The notes beneath the pieces were generated by a model. That model did no database searches, was not told where the DNA came from, and saw only the letters and a list, made by a program, of their open reading frames with translations. A program made the translations under genes and the position numbers. From an uncultured Bacteroidota bacterium (lineage in GTDB: Bacteria; Bacteroidota; Bacteroidia; Flavobacteriales; Flavobacteriaceae), in contig CAIXNQ010000203.1 of assembly GCA_903920835.1 (NCBI GenBank), positions 1 through 27,002 on the forward strand: a DNA stretch of 27,002 bases, written 5' to 3'. Shown in pieces: positions 1-7,512 of this stretch (positions within the stretch are counted from its first letter, which is position 1; every line of letters begins with the position of its first letter).

Positions 1-1
1 C

Positions 2-427
2 CGAATAAAAGAACTATCCGAAATCGACCCAACCAATTTGACCTACAACACCACCAACAAACCAAAAGTGATTGAGCCATCACGACAGTTTTCGCACTTG
101 TTCAACGCCTATACCCAAGCCATCAATAAAAGGTTCAAAAGAACAGGAAGTTTGTTTGAAAAGAATTTTGAACGAAAAGAAGTAAACTCCGAACGCTATT
201 TTCAGCAATTGATTTATTATATCCACAACAACCCCATTCAGCATGGTTTTGTAAAACAAATGAGTTTGTATCCTTGGTCATCTTACGAAACGATTGTTAC
301 GGACCAACCCACAAAATTCAAACGTAAAGAAGTACTAACGATTTATGGAGATAAAAATAACTTTTTAGACTACCATAGCCAACAACAAAACACCAACGAA
401 ATTAATGACTTTATTATCGAATATTGA
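2..427 (+). CDS. REP-associated tyrosine (Y1/IS200-like) transposase, 5'-truncated by window edge
   Basis: The reading frame is open from base 2, so the N-terminal part of the protein lies outside the window; about 141 C-terminal residues are visible. The segment FNAYTQAINKRFKRTGSLFE and the following YIHNNPIQHGFV are typical of the C-terminal half of Y1/IS200-like HUH transposases of the REP-associated (RAYT) type common in Bacteroidetes. The Tyr in NAYTQAINKRF is the likely catalytic nucleophile; the HUH pair would be upstream of the window. These enzymes cut single-stranded DNA at hairpins. A perfect palindrome starts 7 bases after the stop codon, which fits a RAYT beside its REP-like substrate. 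I infer a domesticated single-copy RAYT rather than a complete IS200 element, but the left end cannot be seen. Confidence 0.8.
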   Translation, partial: RIKELSEIDPTNLTYNTTNKPKVIEPSRQFSHLFNAYTQAINKRFKRTGSLFEKNFERKEVNSERYFQQLIYYIHNNPIQHGFVKQMSLYPWSSYETIVTDQPTKFKRKEVLTIYGDKNNFLDYHSQQQNTNEINDFIIEY

Positions 428-434
428 TTTTTTA

Positions 435-467
435 AACCCTCGCAGGGTTTTGAACCCTGCGAGGGTT
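435..467. repeat. REP-like palindrome next to the RAYT gene
   Basis: Two 15-base arms, AACCCTCGCAGGGTT (435-449) and AACCCTGCGAGGGTT (453-467), are perfect reverse complements separated by TTG. Each arm is itself a small hairpin (AACCCT/AGGGTT around a 3-base loop), so the element can fold as one long stem or as two short hairpins. It begins 7 bases past the transposase stop. The structure and position suggest a REP/BIME-type substrate of that transposase. It could also act as a terminator for the transposase gene, although no T-run follows. Confidence 0.7.
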
Positions 468-476
468 ATTAAGAAA

Positions 477-503
477 AAAAACCAGCAATTTTGCTGGTTT
501 TTT
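477..503 (-). terminator. Intrinsic terminator of the tRNA-Leu transcript (possibly bidirectional)
   Basis: The stem AAACCAGCAA/TTGCTGGTTT (479-488 and 491-500) has A-runs on the left and T-runs on the right, so either strand yields a hairpin followed by U residues. It lies 12 bases beyond the 3' end of the minus-strand tRNA-Leu, where a terminator is expected. It could also stop readthrough from the transposase on the plus strand. Confidence 0.75.
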
Positions 504-514
504 AATTGATTTTG

Positions 515-597
515 TGACCACGGTGGGATTTGAACCCACACGCCCTTTCGAGCACCACCCCCTCAAGATGGCAAGTCTACCGTTTCTCCACGTGGCC
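515..597 (-). tRNA. tRNA-Leu (anticodon GAG)
   Basis: The minus strand folds as a class II tRNA of 83 bases. The acceptor arm GGCCACG pairs with CGTGGTC, followed by discriminator A. The anticodon stem CCATC/GGTGG encloses the loop TTGAGGG, giving anticodon GAG (codons CUC and CUU). There is a long variable arm around GTGCTCGAAAGGGCG and a T-arm GTGGGTTCAAATCCCAC. CCA is not encoded. The gene is separated from the upstream tRNA-Lys genes by a hairpin with a U-tract. Confidence 0.93.
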
Positions 598-607
598 TGA
601 AATAAAA

Positions 608-632
608 AAAGTCGTTCGCATGCGAACAACTT
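608..632 (-). terminator. Hairpin with U-tract between tRNA-Lys and tRNA-Leu
   Basis: The 14-base perfect palindrome GTTCGCATGCGAAC (614-627) is extended by AAGT/ACTT after a single mismatched pair, and on the minus strand it is followed by a run of T (A-run at 604-610). It sits 9 bases beyond the 3' end of the proximal tRNA-Lys. It is probably a partial intrinsic terminator or a processing hairpin within the tRNA cluster. I saw no separate promoter for tRNA-Leu, so readthrough may be required. Confidence 0.6.
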
Positions 633-641
633 TATTCGTTG

Positions 642-714
642 TGACCTGGCTGGGGCTCGAACCCAGGACCCCATCATTAAAAGTGATGTGCTCTACCAAC
701 TGAGCTACCAAGTC
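642..714 (-). tRNA. tRNA-Lys (anticodon TTT), copy 2 of the cluster
   Basis: This is a 73-base cloverleaf on the minus strand. The acceptor GACTTGG pairs with CCAGGTC (one G-U pair), with discriminator A. The D-arm contains AGCTCAGTTGGTAGAGC, the anticodon stem CATCA/TGATG encloses CTTTTAA (anticodon TTT), and the T-arm is CTGGGTTCGAGCCCCAG. CCA is not encoded. It appears identical to the copy at 743-815, with 28 bases between them, so the pair is a tandem duplication. Confidence 0.95.
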
Positions 715-742
715 GAAGATTGAAGAAAATTGTTGAATTTTG

Positions 743-815
743 TGACCTGGCTGGGGCTCGAACCCAGGACCCCATCATTAAAAGTGATGTGCTCTACCAA
801 CTGAGCTACCAAGTC
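743..815 (-). tRNA. tRNA-Lys (anticodon TTT), promoter-proximal copy
   Basis: It has the same sequence and fold as the copy at 642-714: acceptor GACTTGG/CCAGGTC, anticodon loop CTTTTAA with anticodon TTT, and no encoded CCA. It is the first gene of the minus-strand tRNA transcript and lies about 18 bases downstream of the start point predicted from the promoter at 840-871. Confidence 0.95.
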
Positions 816-839
816 ATTACTGTTTCTTCAATGCGGGTG

Positions 840-871
840 CAAATATAGGTTGTTATAATTTATTATTCAAA
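840..871 (-). promoter_or_regulatory. Bacteroidetes-type promoter of the tRNA-Lys cluster
   Basis: On the minus strand the -33 box TTTG (868-871) and the -7 box TATATTTG (840-847, consensus TAnnTTTG) are separated by 20 bases, close to the usual spacing for the Bacteroidetes primary sigma factor. The predicted start is near 833, upstream of the first tRNA-Lys. Confidence 0.75.
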
Positions 872-942
872 GTTAAATTGTTTTAAATTTACATTTTTTT
901 AACCTTGAGATTTAAACTATTAATTTTTAGATAATTATTTGT

Positions 943-1455
943 ATGAATAAATTGATTTTAGTCGGTTATATGGGTTCTGGAAAGTCTTTTTTGGGAGATA
1001 TTGTGTCAAAAAAATTGGAAATTCCATTTTTCGACCTCGATAACATTATTGAAAACCGAACTAAAATGTCCATAAACGAGCTGTTTTCAACTAAAGGCGA
1101 ATTGTATTTCAGGAAATTAGAACATGAAATCTTTAGTGAATTAATCAATCAAAAAAAAGCAGCAGTAATCAGTACTGGTGGCGGAACTCCGTGTTATTAT
1201 AACAATCACTTGTTGCTTCAAAACCAAACTTCAATTTATTTAAAAGCATCGATTGATTTGCTTGTTGAAAGGCTAAATAACTCCAATGACCGCCCGATTT
1301 TAGCAAATATCAAATCGGAAGAATTGCACGAATTTATTGCCAAGCAACTATTTGAACGAAGTTTTTATTATTTAAATTGCAACCACGTCTTGAATATCGA
1401 CAACAAACCTACAGACGATTTGGTTTCAGAAATTCTAAAGTGCTATAGTACTTAA
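943..1455 (+). CDS. aroK: Shikimate kinase
   Basis: This 170-residue protein phosphorylates shikimate at the 3-hydroxyl using ATP, the fifth step of the shikimate pathway to aromatic amino acids, in the cytoplasm. The length is normal for the family. Residues 8-15 (GYMGSGKS) form the Walker A loop. FFDLD (29-33) supplies the Asp residues for Mg and shikimate. FRKLE (56-60) has the shikimate-binding Arg57, STGGGTP (77-83) is the glycine-rich substrate loop, R117-P118 marks the LID, and R139 matches the conserved C-terminal Arg. The ATG start has no competitor. The last 21 bases overlap the end of the convergent PyrR-like gene, and there is no room for a terminator between the two. Confidence 0.93.
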   Translation: MNKLILVGYMGSGKSFLGDIVSKKLEIPFFDLDNIIENRTKMSINELFSTKGELYFRKLEHEIFSELINQKKAAVISTGGGTPCYYNNHLLLQNQTSIYLKASIDLLVERLNNSNDRPILANIKSEELHEFIAKQLFERSFYYLNCNHVLNIDNKPTDDLVSEILKCYST

Positions 1456-1956
1456 ATAAGCAAACTGGTCTTTTTCTTCAAATACTACTTGAACATGTTC
1501 AGACAATGAAGTTGAAAGCGAAATTCCTTTAAAATCAACTTTCACTGGATATTTTTTATGATTTCTGTCAACTAGAACTGCAGTTTTGAATTTTTTGATA
1601 GGCACATTCAGAAAATGTTTCACACCATATATTAGTGTTGTACCTGAATTTAAAACATCATCAACAAGAACAATACATTTATTGGTATATTGATTTGGTT
1701 GCAGTGAAGTCTTAATTTCGTTTTGAGGATTTGTTTTGTCGATTTTTACTTCGCATAAAATCACTTTCATGTCTGTGATTTTGGCGATTGATTGTGCAAT
1801 TTGTTCAGCAAATATATACCCGTTAGTTGCTATTCCTGCAATGATAATTTCATTTTCATCGCTAAATGTTTCTAGAATTTGAAAAGCAATTCTTTTGGTT
1901 TTATGCTTAATTTCAACTTGGTTTAAAATAATTGTATTTGTCATATTTTTAATCAT
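1435..1956 (-). CDS. PyrR-like phosphoribosyltransferase
   Basis: This 173-residue type I phosphoribosyltransferase has the PRPP-binding loop LVDDVLNSGTT in the middle. Its C-terminal region contains AVLVDRNHKKYPVKVDFKG and a following TSLSEHVQV, which resembles PyrR (VLVDRGHRELPI..DFVG..PTS..E.V) more than hypoxanthine or orotate enzymes. PyrR proteins bind pyr mRNA leaders and have weak uracil phosphoribosyltransferase activity; whether this one binds RNA is unknown, and no pyr genes are nearby. The start ATG at 1956 overlaps the stop of the upstream S4 gene by 8 bases (ATGATTAA), suggesting translational coupling; a second ATG at 1944 is possible. The 3' end overlaps aroK by 21 bases. The family call is firm; the exact substrate is not. 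Confidence 0.85.
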   Translation of the reverse strand: MIKNMTNTIILNQVEIKHKTKRIAFQILETFSDENEIIIAGIATNGYIFAEQIAQSIAKITDMKVILCEVKIDKTNPQNEIKTSLQPNQYTNKCIVLVDDVLNSGTTLIYGVKHFLNVPIKKFKTAVLVDRNHKKYPVKVDFKGISLSTSLSEHVQVVFEEKDQFAYLSTIAL

Positions 1957-2323
1957 TTGATTGATTTCCGTATTCTTCTAAATCTCTTCGATCTTTTTTG
2001 GTGGGTCGCCCATCGCCTGTTTTTCGGTAATGTTCTTTGGCTAGTTTCAATAATTCTAAATGCTCAAAAGCTTCTTTTGGGGTTTGATTTTTAATATAAA
2101 TCTCTGTCAATTTTGGTCCAATTCTGTTTTCGGGAACAGCTAAAACTTCAAGAATCTGTGTGATTTGATCACGACGGAAAGTTATTTTGTCGCTCGGAAA
2201 AACCTCTTTAGATGGTTTTGCGACTTGTCCGTTGACGGTGATTTGATTTTTTTTACAAGCCTCAGTCGCCATACTTCTTGTTTTATAACTCCGAACGCAC
2301 CAAAGGAATTTATCGACTCTCAT
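1949..2323 (-). CDS. S4-domain RNA-binding protein (Hsp15/HslR-like)
   Basis: This is a 124-residue basic protein with an N-terminal S4 domain: MRVDKFLWCVRSYKTRSMAT, then ACKKNQITVNGQVAKPSKEV, then a charged C-terminal tail (GRPTKKDRRDLEEYG). This is the layout of HslR/Hsp15, which in E. coli binds stalled 50S subunits carrying nascent chains. I chose the ATG at 2323 because a good -7 box (TAACTTTG, 2338-2345) would place the transcription start downstream of the alternative start at 2368, and because family members begin MRVDKFLW. It is the first gene of a two-gene minus-strand operon, overlapping the PyrR-like gene by 8 bases. Confidence 0.87.
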   Translation of the reverse strand: MRVDKFLWCVRSYKTRSMATEACKKNQITVNGQVAKPSKEVFPSDKITFRRDQITQILEVLAVPENRIGPKLTEIYIKNQTPKEAFEHLELLKLAKEHYRKTGDGRPTKKDRRDLEEYGNQSND

Positions 2324-2337
2324 ATTTTTTCTAAAAT

Positions 2338-2345
2338 CAAAGTTA
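2338..2345 (-). promoter_or_regulatory. -7 box for the S4 protein/PyrR-like operon
   Basis: TAACTTTG on the minus strand matches TAnnTTTG. A weak TTGA lies 19 bases upstream (2365-2368). The implied leader is only about 10 bases, which decides the start codon at 2323. Confidence 0.55.
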
Positions 2346-2402
2346 AATTGCATACAAAAATAAATCAATATTGTATCTTGCGCACTTTAAATTCAATAAA
2401 TA

Positions 2403-3392
2403 ATGACAAATTTTTTTAAAATTGTAGGCGTACTGTTTTTTTGTGTAATTTTATCTAATTGTCAAAAATCAGATTCTGCCACGGTTTCAATTCGTGATTA
2501 TTCAGATCAATATAAAGCTGATATTGTTTTAATTGAAGCCTATTTAAAAACGCACAAATTTAGTGTTGATGCCGATCAAAATGTTACTTTTTCTGATGCC
2601 AGTGCAGATGGAAGCGACGCTATTTGGCACAATCCAAATTTGACTTCAAGAGTTGTTACTTATAATAATGTTGACCACACGGTCTATTATGTAAAACTGC
2701 AAGATGGAGTTGGGGAATCCCCTACTAATGTTGACAATGCGCTAGTTGCCTATAAAGGAATTGGACTTGACGGTACCGTTTTTGATTTTAATAATAATCC
2801 AACTATTCCGCTATATCTTCCTGGTACTATTGTAGGCTGGAGCGAAATTCTTCCTAAATTTAAAACCGGAACTATTACTGATAATATTAATAATGGCACT
2901 AGTACTTATGCAAACTTTGGTGCAGGAATTATGTTCTTGCCATCGGGAGTTGCCTATTTCAACAATGCGCTTACAAATTTGACTTCTTATTCTCCAATTA
3001 TTTTTACTTTTAAACTTTATAATGTTTCTCGAAATGATCAAGATGGCGACACAATTCCTTCTTATTTAGAAGACATTGATGGAGATGGCTATTTGTATAA
3101 TTTAGCGTCTGGAGTTGCAAATCCTGATGATACCGACCACGATGGAATTCCAAACTTTTTAGACACTGACGATGATGGAGACCTACAATTAACCAAGTCA
3201 GAAGTTAGATATTTAGACAGTCGAGGAGATGTTCGTTTCTATCCATATCAAGGTGTAACAGTTGACAATCCTTTAACGCTTTATGTTGACGAATCCAAAG
3301 GAATTCCTAGCAGAACTGGAACTGCTCCAAATTTTATAATTGATTACACTACCCCAACTCGATTAAGAAGACACTTAGATCCAACCTGGTAA
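2403..3392 (+). CDS. FKBP-type peptidyl-prolyl isomerase-like lipoprotein with TSP3/calcium-binding tail
   Basis: This 329-residue protein carries a lipoprotein signal: a hydrophobic stretch at residues 4-17 and the lipobox LSNC, with Cys20 as the lipidated residue. The middle has FKBP landmarks: VAYKGIGLDGTVFD, then GTIVGWSEILPKFKTG, then FLPSGVAYF, corresponding to the FKBP elements YxGxLxDGxxFD, VIxGWxExL and IPxxLAYG. About residues 210-260 carry Asp-rich DxDGDxxP motifs (DQDGDTIPSYLEDIDGDGY and NPDDTDHDGIPNFLDTDDDG), which look like calcium-binding thrombospondin type 3 repeats. The likely location is the periplasm or outer membrane, with a role in folding of envelope proteins. Several FKBP active-site aromatics seem altered, so enzymatic activity is uncertain. 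The gene stands alone, divergent from the S4 operon. Confidence 0.8.
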   Translation: MTNFFKIVGVLFFCVILSNCQKSDSATVSIRDYSDQYKADIVLIEAYLKTHKFSVDADQNVTFSDASADGSDAIWHNPNLTSRVVTYNNVDHTVYYVKLQDGVGESPTNVDNALVAYKGIGLDGTVFDFNNNPTIPLYLPGTIVGWSEILPKFKTGTITDNINNGTSTYANFGAGIMFLPSGVAYFNNALTNLTSYSPIIFTFKLYNVSRNDQDGDTIPSYLEDIDGDGYLYNLASGVANPDDTDHDGIPNFLDTDDDGDLQLTKSEVRYLDSRGDVRFYPYQGVTVDNPLTLYVDESKGIPSRTGTAPNFIIDYTTPTRLRRHLDPTW

Positions 3393-3419
3393 TACTTAAT
3401 AATCCTATAAAAGATACCG

Positions 3420-3450
3420 TTGGGCTTGAAAAATTAATGAACTATATTTG
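3420..3450 (+). promoter_or_regulatory. Promoter for the glycosyltransferase-coaE unit
   Basis: A -7 box TATATTTG (3443-3450) is preceded by TTGG (3420-3423) with 19 bases between them. The predicted start is near 3456, about 12 bases before the ATG at 3468. Confidence 0.65.
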
Positions 3451-3467
3451 TAAAAAATAATTAACTT

Positions 3468-4466
3468 ATGTTTTTTTCAATAGTTGTTCCAGTTTATAAT
3501 CGTCCTGAAGAAATTCAAGAACTGTTAGAAAGTTTGGAACTTCAACAATTTAAGGAACTTTTTGAAATTATTATTATTGAAGATGGTTCAACTATTTCTT
3601 GCGAACCAATTGTCGATAAGTTCAAAGAAAAATTAAACATTTCCTATTATTTAAAATACAATTCCGGCCCTGGCGATTCCAGAAATTTCGGAATGCAATT
3701 GGCAAAAGGAGATTATTTCATCATTTTTGATTCAGATTGTATTATTCCACCAAATTATTTAACCGAAGTTTCAAATTCTCTAAAGAATGATTATGTTGAT
3801 TGCTTCGGAGGTCCAGACAGTGCTCACAAATCTTTTTCTGACCTTCAAAAAGCCATTAACTTTTCGATGACATCTTTTATAACTACTGGAGGAATTAGAG
3901 GAGGTTCAGAGAAAATGACCACTTTTCAACCCCGAAGTTTTAATATGGGAATTTCAAAAAAAGCTTTTGAAGCTTCCAAAGGATTTTCTAACATTCACCC
4001 AGGTGAAGATCCAGATTTGTCAATTCGACTTTGGGACTTAGGTTTTAAAACAAAGTTAATTTCAACCGCTTTTGTTTATCATAAGCGAAGAATTGATTGG
4101 GATAAATTTTACGTTCAAGTAAATAAATTCGGAAAAGTGAGACCGATTTTAAATTCATGGCATCCTAATTATAATAAATTAACTTTCTATTTTCCAGCTG
4201 CTTTCGTAATTGGATTTTGGGTTTCAATTATAGCTTTATTGCTACTAAATGATGTCTTTTTAAAATTTTATTTTGTTTATTTTGCGCTTGTTTTTCTATT
4301 TTCTTCAATTAAAAATAGAAGCATTAAAATTGGGTTTTTATCTATAATTGCCGTTTGGAAACAATTTTTCGGTTACGGAAACGGCTTTATAGAATCATTT
4401 ATTAAAATCTTCATTCTGAAACAAAAACCTGAACAGGCATTTCCTGAATTGTTTTTCAAACCCTAA
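3468..4466 (+). CDS. Family 2 glycosyltransferase with C-terminal membrane segments
   Basis: This 332-residue GT-A fold enzyme has the N-terminal nucleotide-binding strand SIVVPVYNRPEEIQELLESL and IIEDGS at about residues 36-41. FDSDC at about residues 87-91 is the DxD-like metal site, and GEDPDLSIRLWDLG (about 180-193) corresponds to the GT2 ED acceptor and catalytic region. The C-terminal third has about two hydrophobic segments (near 240-285), anchoring it at the inner membrane. It probably transfers a sugar from a nucleotide donor to a polysaccharide or lipid-linked acceptor; the substrate cannot be read from sequence. It ends 2 bases before coaE, so the two are co-transcribed. Confidence 0.87.
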   Translation: MFFSIVVPVYNRPEEIQELLESLELQQFKELFEIIIIEDGSTISCEPIVDKFKEKLNISYYLKYNSGPGDSRNFGMQLAKGDYFIIFDSDCIIPPNYLTEVSNSLKNDYVDCFGGPDSAHKSFSDLQKAINFSMTSFITTGGIRGGSEKMTTFQPRSFNMGISKKAFEASKGFSNIHPGEDPDLSIRLWDLGFKTKLISTAFVYHKRRIDWDKFYVQVNKFGKVRPILNSWHPNYNKLTFYFPAAFVIGFWVSIIALLLLNDVFLKFYFVYFALVFLFSSIKNRSIKIGFLSIIAVWKQFFGYGNGFIESFIKIFILKQKPEQAFPELFFKP

Positions 4467-4468
4467 AA

Positions 4469-5053
4469 ATGAGTAAAATAATTGGTCTAACAGGCGGCAT
4501 TGGCAGCGGAAAAACTACCGTTGCTCATTTTTTTGAAGAAGTTGGAATTCCGGTTTTTTATTCTGATGAAGTTGCCAAAGTTGTAACAAATAAAGACCAA
4601 ACACTACAAATAATCAAAAAGGTTTTTGGAGCAACTGTTTTTGATGGAGCACAGTTAGATAGAAAAAAATTAGCTGAAGTTGTTTTTGCTGATGAAAATC
4701 AACTCCTAAAGCTAAACAATATTATTCATCCGTTGGTGAAAATTGAGTTTGAACTTTGGAAAAGTACCCATAAAACCGAACCATTTTTAATCAAAGAATC
4801 TGCGGTGCTTTTTGAAAGTGGAAGCTATAAGGAATGTGATTTTGTAATTAATGTAATCGCTCCACTTGACGAAAGAATAAATCGAGTAATTAAAAGAGAT
4901 TCAATCGCTAAAGAACAGGTCGAAGCAAGAATCAACAATCAATGGAATGATGAAATGCGCTCAAAGAACAGCCATTTTAATATTAACAACGATACATTAC
5001 TTAATGTCAAAAAACAAGTAATTGAAATATTAAAATCTTTAAAAAATATATAA
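4469..5053 (+). CDS. coaE: Dephospho-CoA kinase
   Basis: This 194-residue enzyme phosphorylates the 3'-hydroxyl of dephospho-CoA with ATP, the last step of coenzyme A synthesis. The length is typical. GLTGGIGSGKTT (residues 6-17) contains the P-loop. FYSDEVAK has the conserved Asp (about residue 33) that binds substrate, IIHPLV (about residues 88-93) is a family hallmark, and ESAVLFESG (about 111-119) matches the conserved PLLFE segment. The start ATG lies 2 bases after the glycosyltransferase stop, so translation is probably coupled. Confidence 0.94.
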   Translation: MSKIIGLTGGIGSGKTTVAHFFEEVGIPVFYSDEVAKVVTNKDQTLQIIKKVFGATVFDGAQLDRKKLAEVVFADENQLLKLNNIIHPLVKIEFELWKSTHKTEPFLIKESAVLFESGSYKECDFVINVIAPLDERINRVIKRDSIAKEQVEARINNQWNDEMRSKNSHFNINNDTLLNVKKQVIEILKSLKNI

Positions 5054-5124
5054 AAAATCTAGAATTTGTTAATCTTTGGTTAATGAAGTAAACAAACAAG
5101 TGTTAAAACACTAATTTTGACTTG

Positions 5125-6708
5125 ATGAATAAATTTTTTTTTAGGTTTCTTGTGCTTTTGATGAGTTTGTCCTTAATCGGAATTATTCTAGTTCAGGTAT
5201 ATTGGTTCAACTCTTCTTTCAAAAACAACGACGAACAATTCAAATACCACGTAAAACAGGTTATTGGAAACGTTGCTGATAAATTAGAAAAGCAAGAAGC
5301 AAGGAGTATCTTAAACAATTATGAAAAACTAAAAGATAGTACAGGTAAGATTCCAAAGAAAAATGATTTGTTAGAGTTTTATTATGTTCAAAAAAACAAC
5401 GTAACAAATGAAACCATAATATACTCAAATAGCATTATTGCTGAACAATATCAAAAATCACCAACGTTCTTTGAAAAAAAAGTGGATAGTTTACAATTGC
5501 AAAACTATTCCTCTACCCGAAAAACAGAAGTTTATCGTTCAAATTCATTTGATAATCCTACGAATAAAAATTCGATATCTCCTGAAATTAAAATTGAAAA
5601 ATCAGGGAATTTAGATATTTTGAAGAAAGCACAACTCGAAATTGCCTATAAAGATGTAGCGTCGGCTTTGCCAATTCAAGAACGAATTACTAAAGAACGA
5701 GTTGCCGAAGTCCTTCAAAAAGAGTTGGACGAATATGGCGTTAGAACTCCGTTTGAATTTGGAATATACAGCAATGGATTGGCAACAAAAATAAAATCAG
5801 AACGTTTTCATTTCGACAAAAACAAATCCTATTCAATTCCGATTTTTGTTGACAGCGACGGAAATAAAAAATATCAATTGCTGTTAACTTTTCCTCAAAA
5901 ACAGAAATATCTGTTTTCAGAATTGGTCGGGATTTCTTTGTTATCAGTAATTTTTACATTAATAATTATCATAACCTACTCAAGTGCACTGAATCAATTA
6001 ATCAAACAACGTCAAATTTCTGAAATCAAAACCGATTTTATAAATAATATGACGCATGAATTCAAAACTCCAATTGCTACAATCAATTTAGCACTTGATG
6101 CCATAAAAAACCCAAAGGTAATTGACGATAAAGAAAGGGTTGCTAGATATTTGCAAATGATTCGAGACGAAAATAAACGAATGCATGCTCAGGTAGAAAA
6201 CGTATTACGAATTTCTAAATTAGAAAAACGAGAATTAGATATCAATAAAGAGCCATTAAGTGTAAATGAGTTATTAGAAGATGCAATAGAACACGTAAAT
6301 TTAATTTTAGAAGATAGAAACGGGAAAATCAACATTAATTTTGCAGCAAAACGATCAATTGCTTTGCTAAATGACGTTCATTTTACTAATGTTTTTGTTA
6401 ATATTTTAGACAATGCTATAAAATATTCCATAGCAAACCCCGTTATTGAAATAAGTTCCGAAAATGTAAAAGATTTTATCATCATAAAAATCAAAGACAA
6501 CGGAATCGGAATGACAAAAAATGCTCAAAAAAGAATTTTTGAAAAATTTTATAGAGAGCATACTGGCGATTTACATAACGTTAAAGGTCACGGTTTAGGT
6601 TTGGCTTATGTAAAACGAATTATTGACGATCACAATAGCCAAATTTTTGTAGAAAGCGAGAAAGGTTTTGGTAGCACCTTTATCATCAAAATACCATTAA
6701 TAAATTAA
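5125..6708 (+). CDS. rprX: Sensor histidine kinase, RprX-like
   Basis: This 527-residue membrane kinase has TM1 at about residues 8-28, a periplasmic sensor region of about 240 residues with no domain I recognise, and TM2 at about 268-288. The HisKA domain has the H-box MTHEFKTP with phospho-acceptor His311. The ATPase domain has the N-box (NILDNAIKY, Asn426/Asn430), G1 (DNGIGM, from 458) and G2 (GHGLGL, from 488). A TTG at 5122 precedes the ATG at 5125; the ATG is the likelier start. The gene lies 23 bases before its response regulator. The pair resembles RprX/RprY of Bacteroides, named for effects on tetracycline susceptibility; the signal here is unknown. The symbol rests on similarity of the partner regulator. 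Confidence 0.85.
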   Translation: MNKFFFRFLVLLMSLSLIGIILVQVYWFNSSFKNNDEQFKYHVKQVIGNVADKLEKQEARSILNNYEKLKDSTGKIPKKNDLLEFYYVQKNNVTNETIIYSNSIIAEQYQKSPTFFEKKVDSLQLQNYSSTRKTEVYRSNSFDNPTNKNSISPEIKIEKSGNLDILKKAQLEIAYKDVASALPIQERITKERVAEVLQKELDEYGVRTPFEFGIYSNGLATKIKSERFHFDKNKSYSIPIFVDSDGNKKYQLLLTFPQKQKYLFSELVGISLLSVIFTLIIIITYSSALNQLIKQRQISEIKTDFINNMTHEFKTPIATINLALDAIKNPKVIDDKERVARYLQMIRDENKRMHAQVENVLRISKLEKRELDINKEPLSVNELLEDAIEHVNLILEDRNGKININFAAKRSIALLNDVHFTNVFVNILDNAIKYSIANPVIEISSENVKDFIIIKIKDNGIGMTKNAQKRIFEKFYREHTGDLHNVKGHGLGLAYVKRIIDDHNSQIFVESEKGFGSTFIIKIPLIN

Positions 6709-6731
6709 GAAACTAATTAAACAAATAAAAT

Positions 6732-7436
6732 ATGGAAACAGAAAATAAAAAAATTCTCTTAGTAGAAGATGATCAAAATTTTGGAGCTGTTTTAAAAGAA
6801 TATCTTATGCTGAATGACTTTGAAGTTACTTTGGCAAAAAACGGAATGGAAGGATTTGAAAAATATAAAAAAGACAATTTTGATTTGTGTATTTTAGATG
6901 TAATGATGCCCTATAAAGACGGTTATACATTAGCCAAAGAAATTAGAGAAAAAAACAAAGAAATCCCTTTAATTTTTTTGACGGCAAAGTCAATGAAAGA
7001 AGACGTACTCAAAGGTTATAAAGTTGGTGCCGATGATTATTTAAACAAACCTTTCGACTCTGACGTATTGCTTATGAAAATTAAAGCAATAATGCACCGA
7101 AAAGCAACCGAAGTTAAAACTGACTTCACAAAGTTTGAATTTGAAATTGGCAAATTTCATTTGAATTCTAAATTAAGATACTTAACGTTTGGTAATGATG
7201 AACCAATAAAATTATCTCCAAAAGAGAATGAATTACTTAAAATGTTAATTCTGCATGAAAATGATTTAATGCCAAGAGAATTAGCGCTTACTAAAATATG
7301 GAGAGACGATAATTATTTCACTTCTAGAAGTATGGACGTATATATAGCCAAACTAAGAAAATACTTAAAAGTAGATGAAAACGTAGAAATTCTAAATATT
7401 CACGGCGAAGGATTTAGACTAGTTATCAAGAAATAG
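6732..7436 (+). CDS. rprY: OmpR-family response regulator, RprY-like
   Basis: This 234-residue regulator has a receiver domain with acidic pocket E12/D13, phosphorylated Asp56 (ILDVMMP), Thr84 and Lys106 (KPF), followed by a winged-helix DNA-binding domain. Segments such as FLTAKSMKEDVLKGYKVGAD, WRDDNYFTSRSMDVYIAKLR and NIHGEGFRLV closely match what I recall of RprY from Bacteroides and Porphyromonas. The length is normal. It lies 23 bases after the kinase gene and is surely co-transcribed. It presumably binds promoters of envelope or stress genes once phosphorylated by the upstream kinase. Confidence 0.9.
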   Translation: METENKKILLVEDDQNFGAVLKEYLMLNDFEVTLAKNGMEGFEKYKKDNFDLCILDVMMPYKDGYTLAKEIREKNKEIPLIFLTAKSMKEDVLKGYKVGADDYLNKPFDSDVLLMKIKAIMHRKATEVKTDFTKFEFEIGKFHLNSKLRYLTFGNDEPIKLSPKENELLKMLILHENDLMPRELALTKIWRDDNYFTSRSMDVYIAKLRKYLKVDENVEILNIHGEGFRLVIKK

Positions 7437-7512
7437 AAATGATCTAAGTGTATTTCATTTCAATTAACAAACTTTTATTTTAAAACTTTTCAGGTATTTA
7501 TAAATTTTATTC

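Noticed and set aside
432..677. 81-residue open frame on the minus strand
   Set aside because: It runs through the tRNA-Leu and a tRNA-Lys gene and the REP-like palindrome; the translation reads tRNA sequence.
935..942. Promoter -7 box directly before aroK (ATTATTTG)
   Set aside because: It lacks the TA at the right distance from TTTG and lies too near the ATG to give a leader.
5100..5111. Inverted repeat AGTGTT/AACACT as a regulator site before rprX
   Set aside because: The arms are only 6 bases in AT-rich sequence; too weak to claim as an operator.
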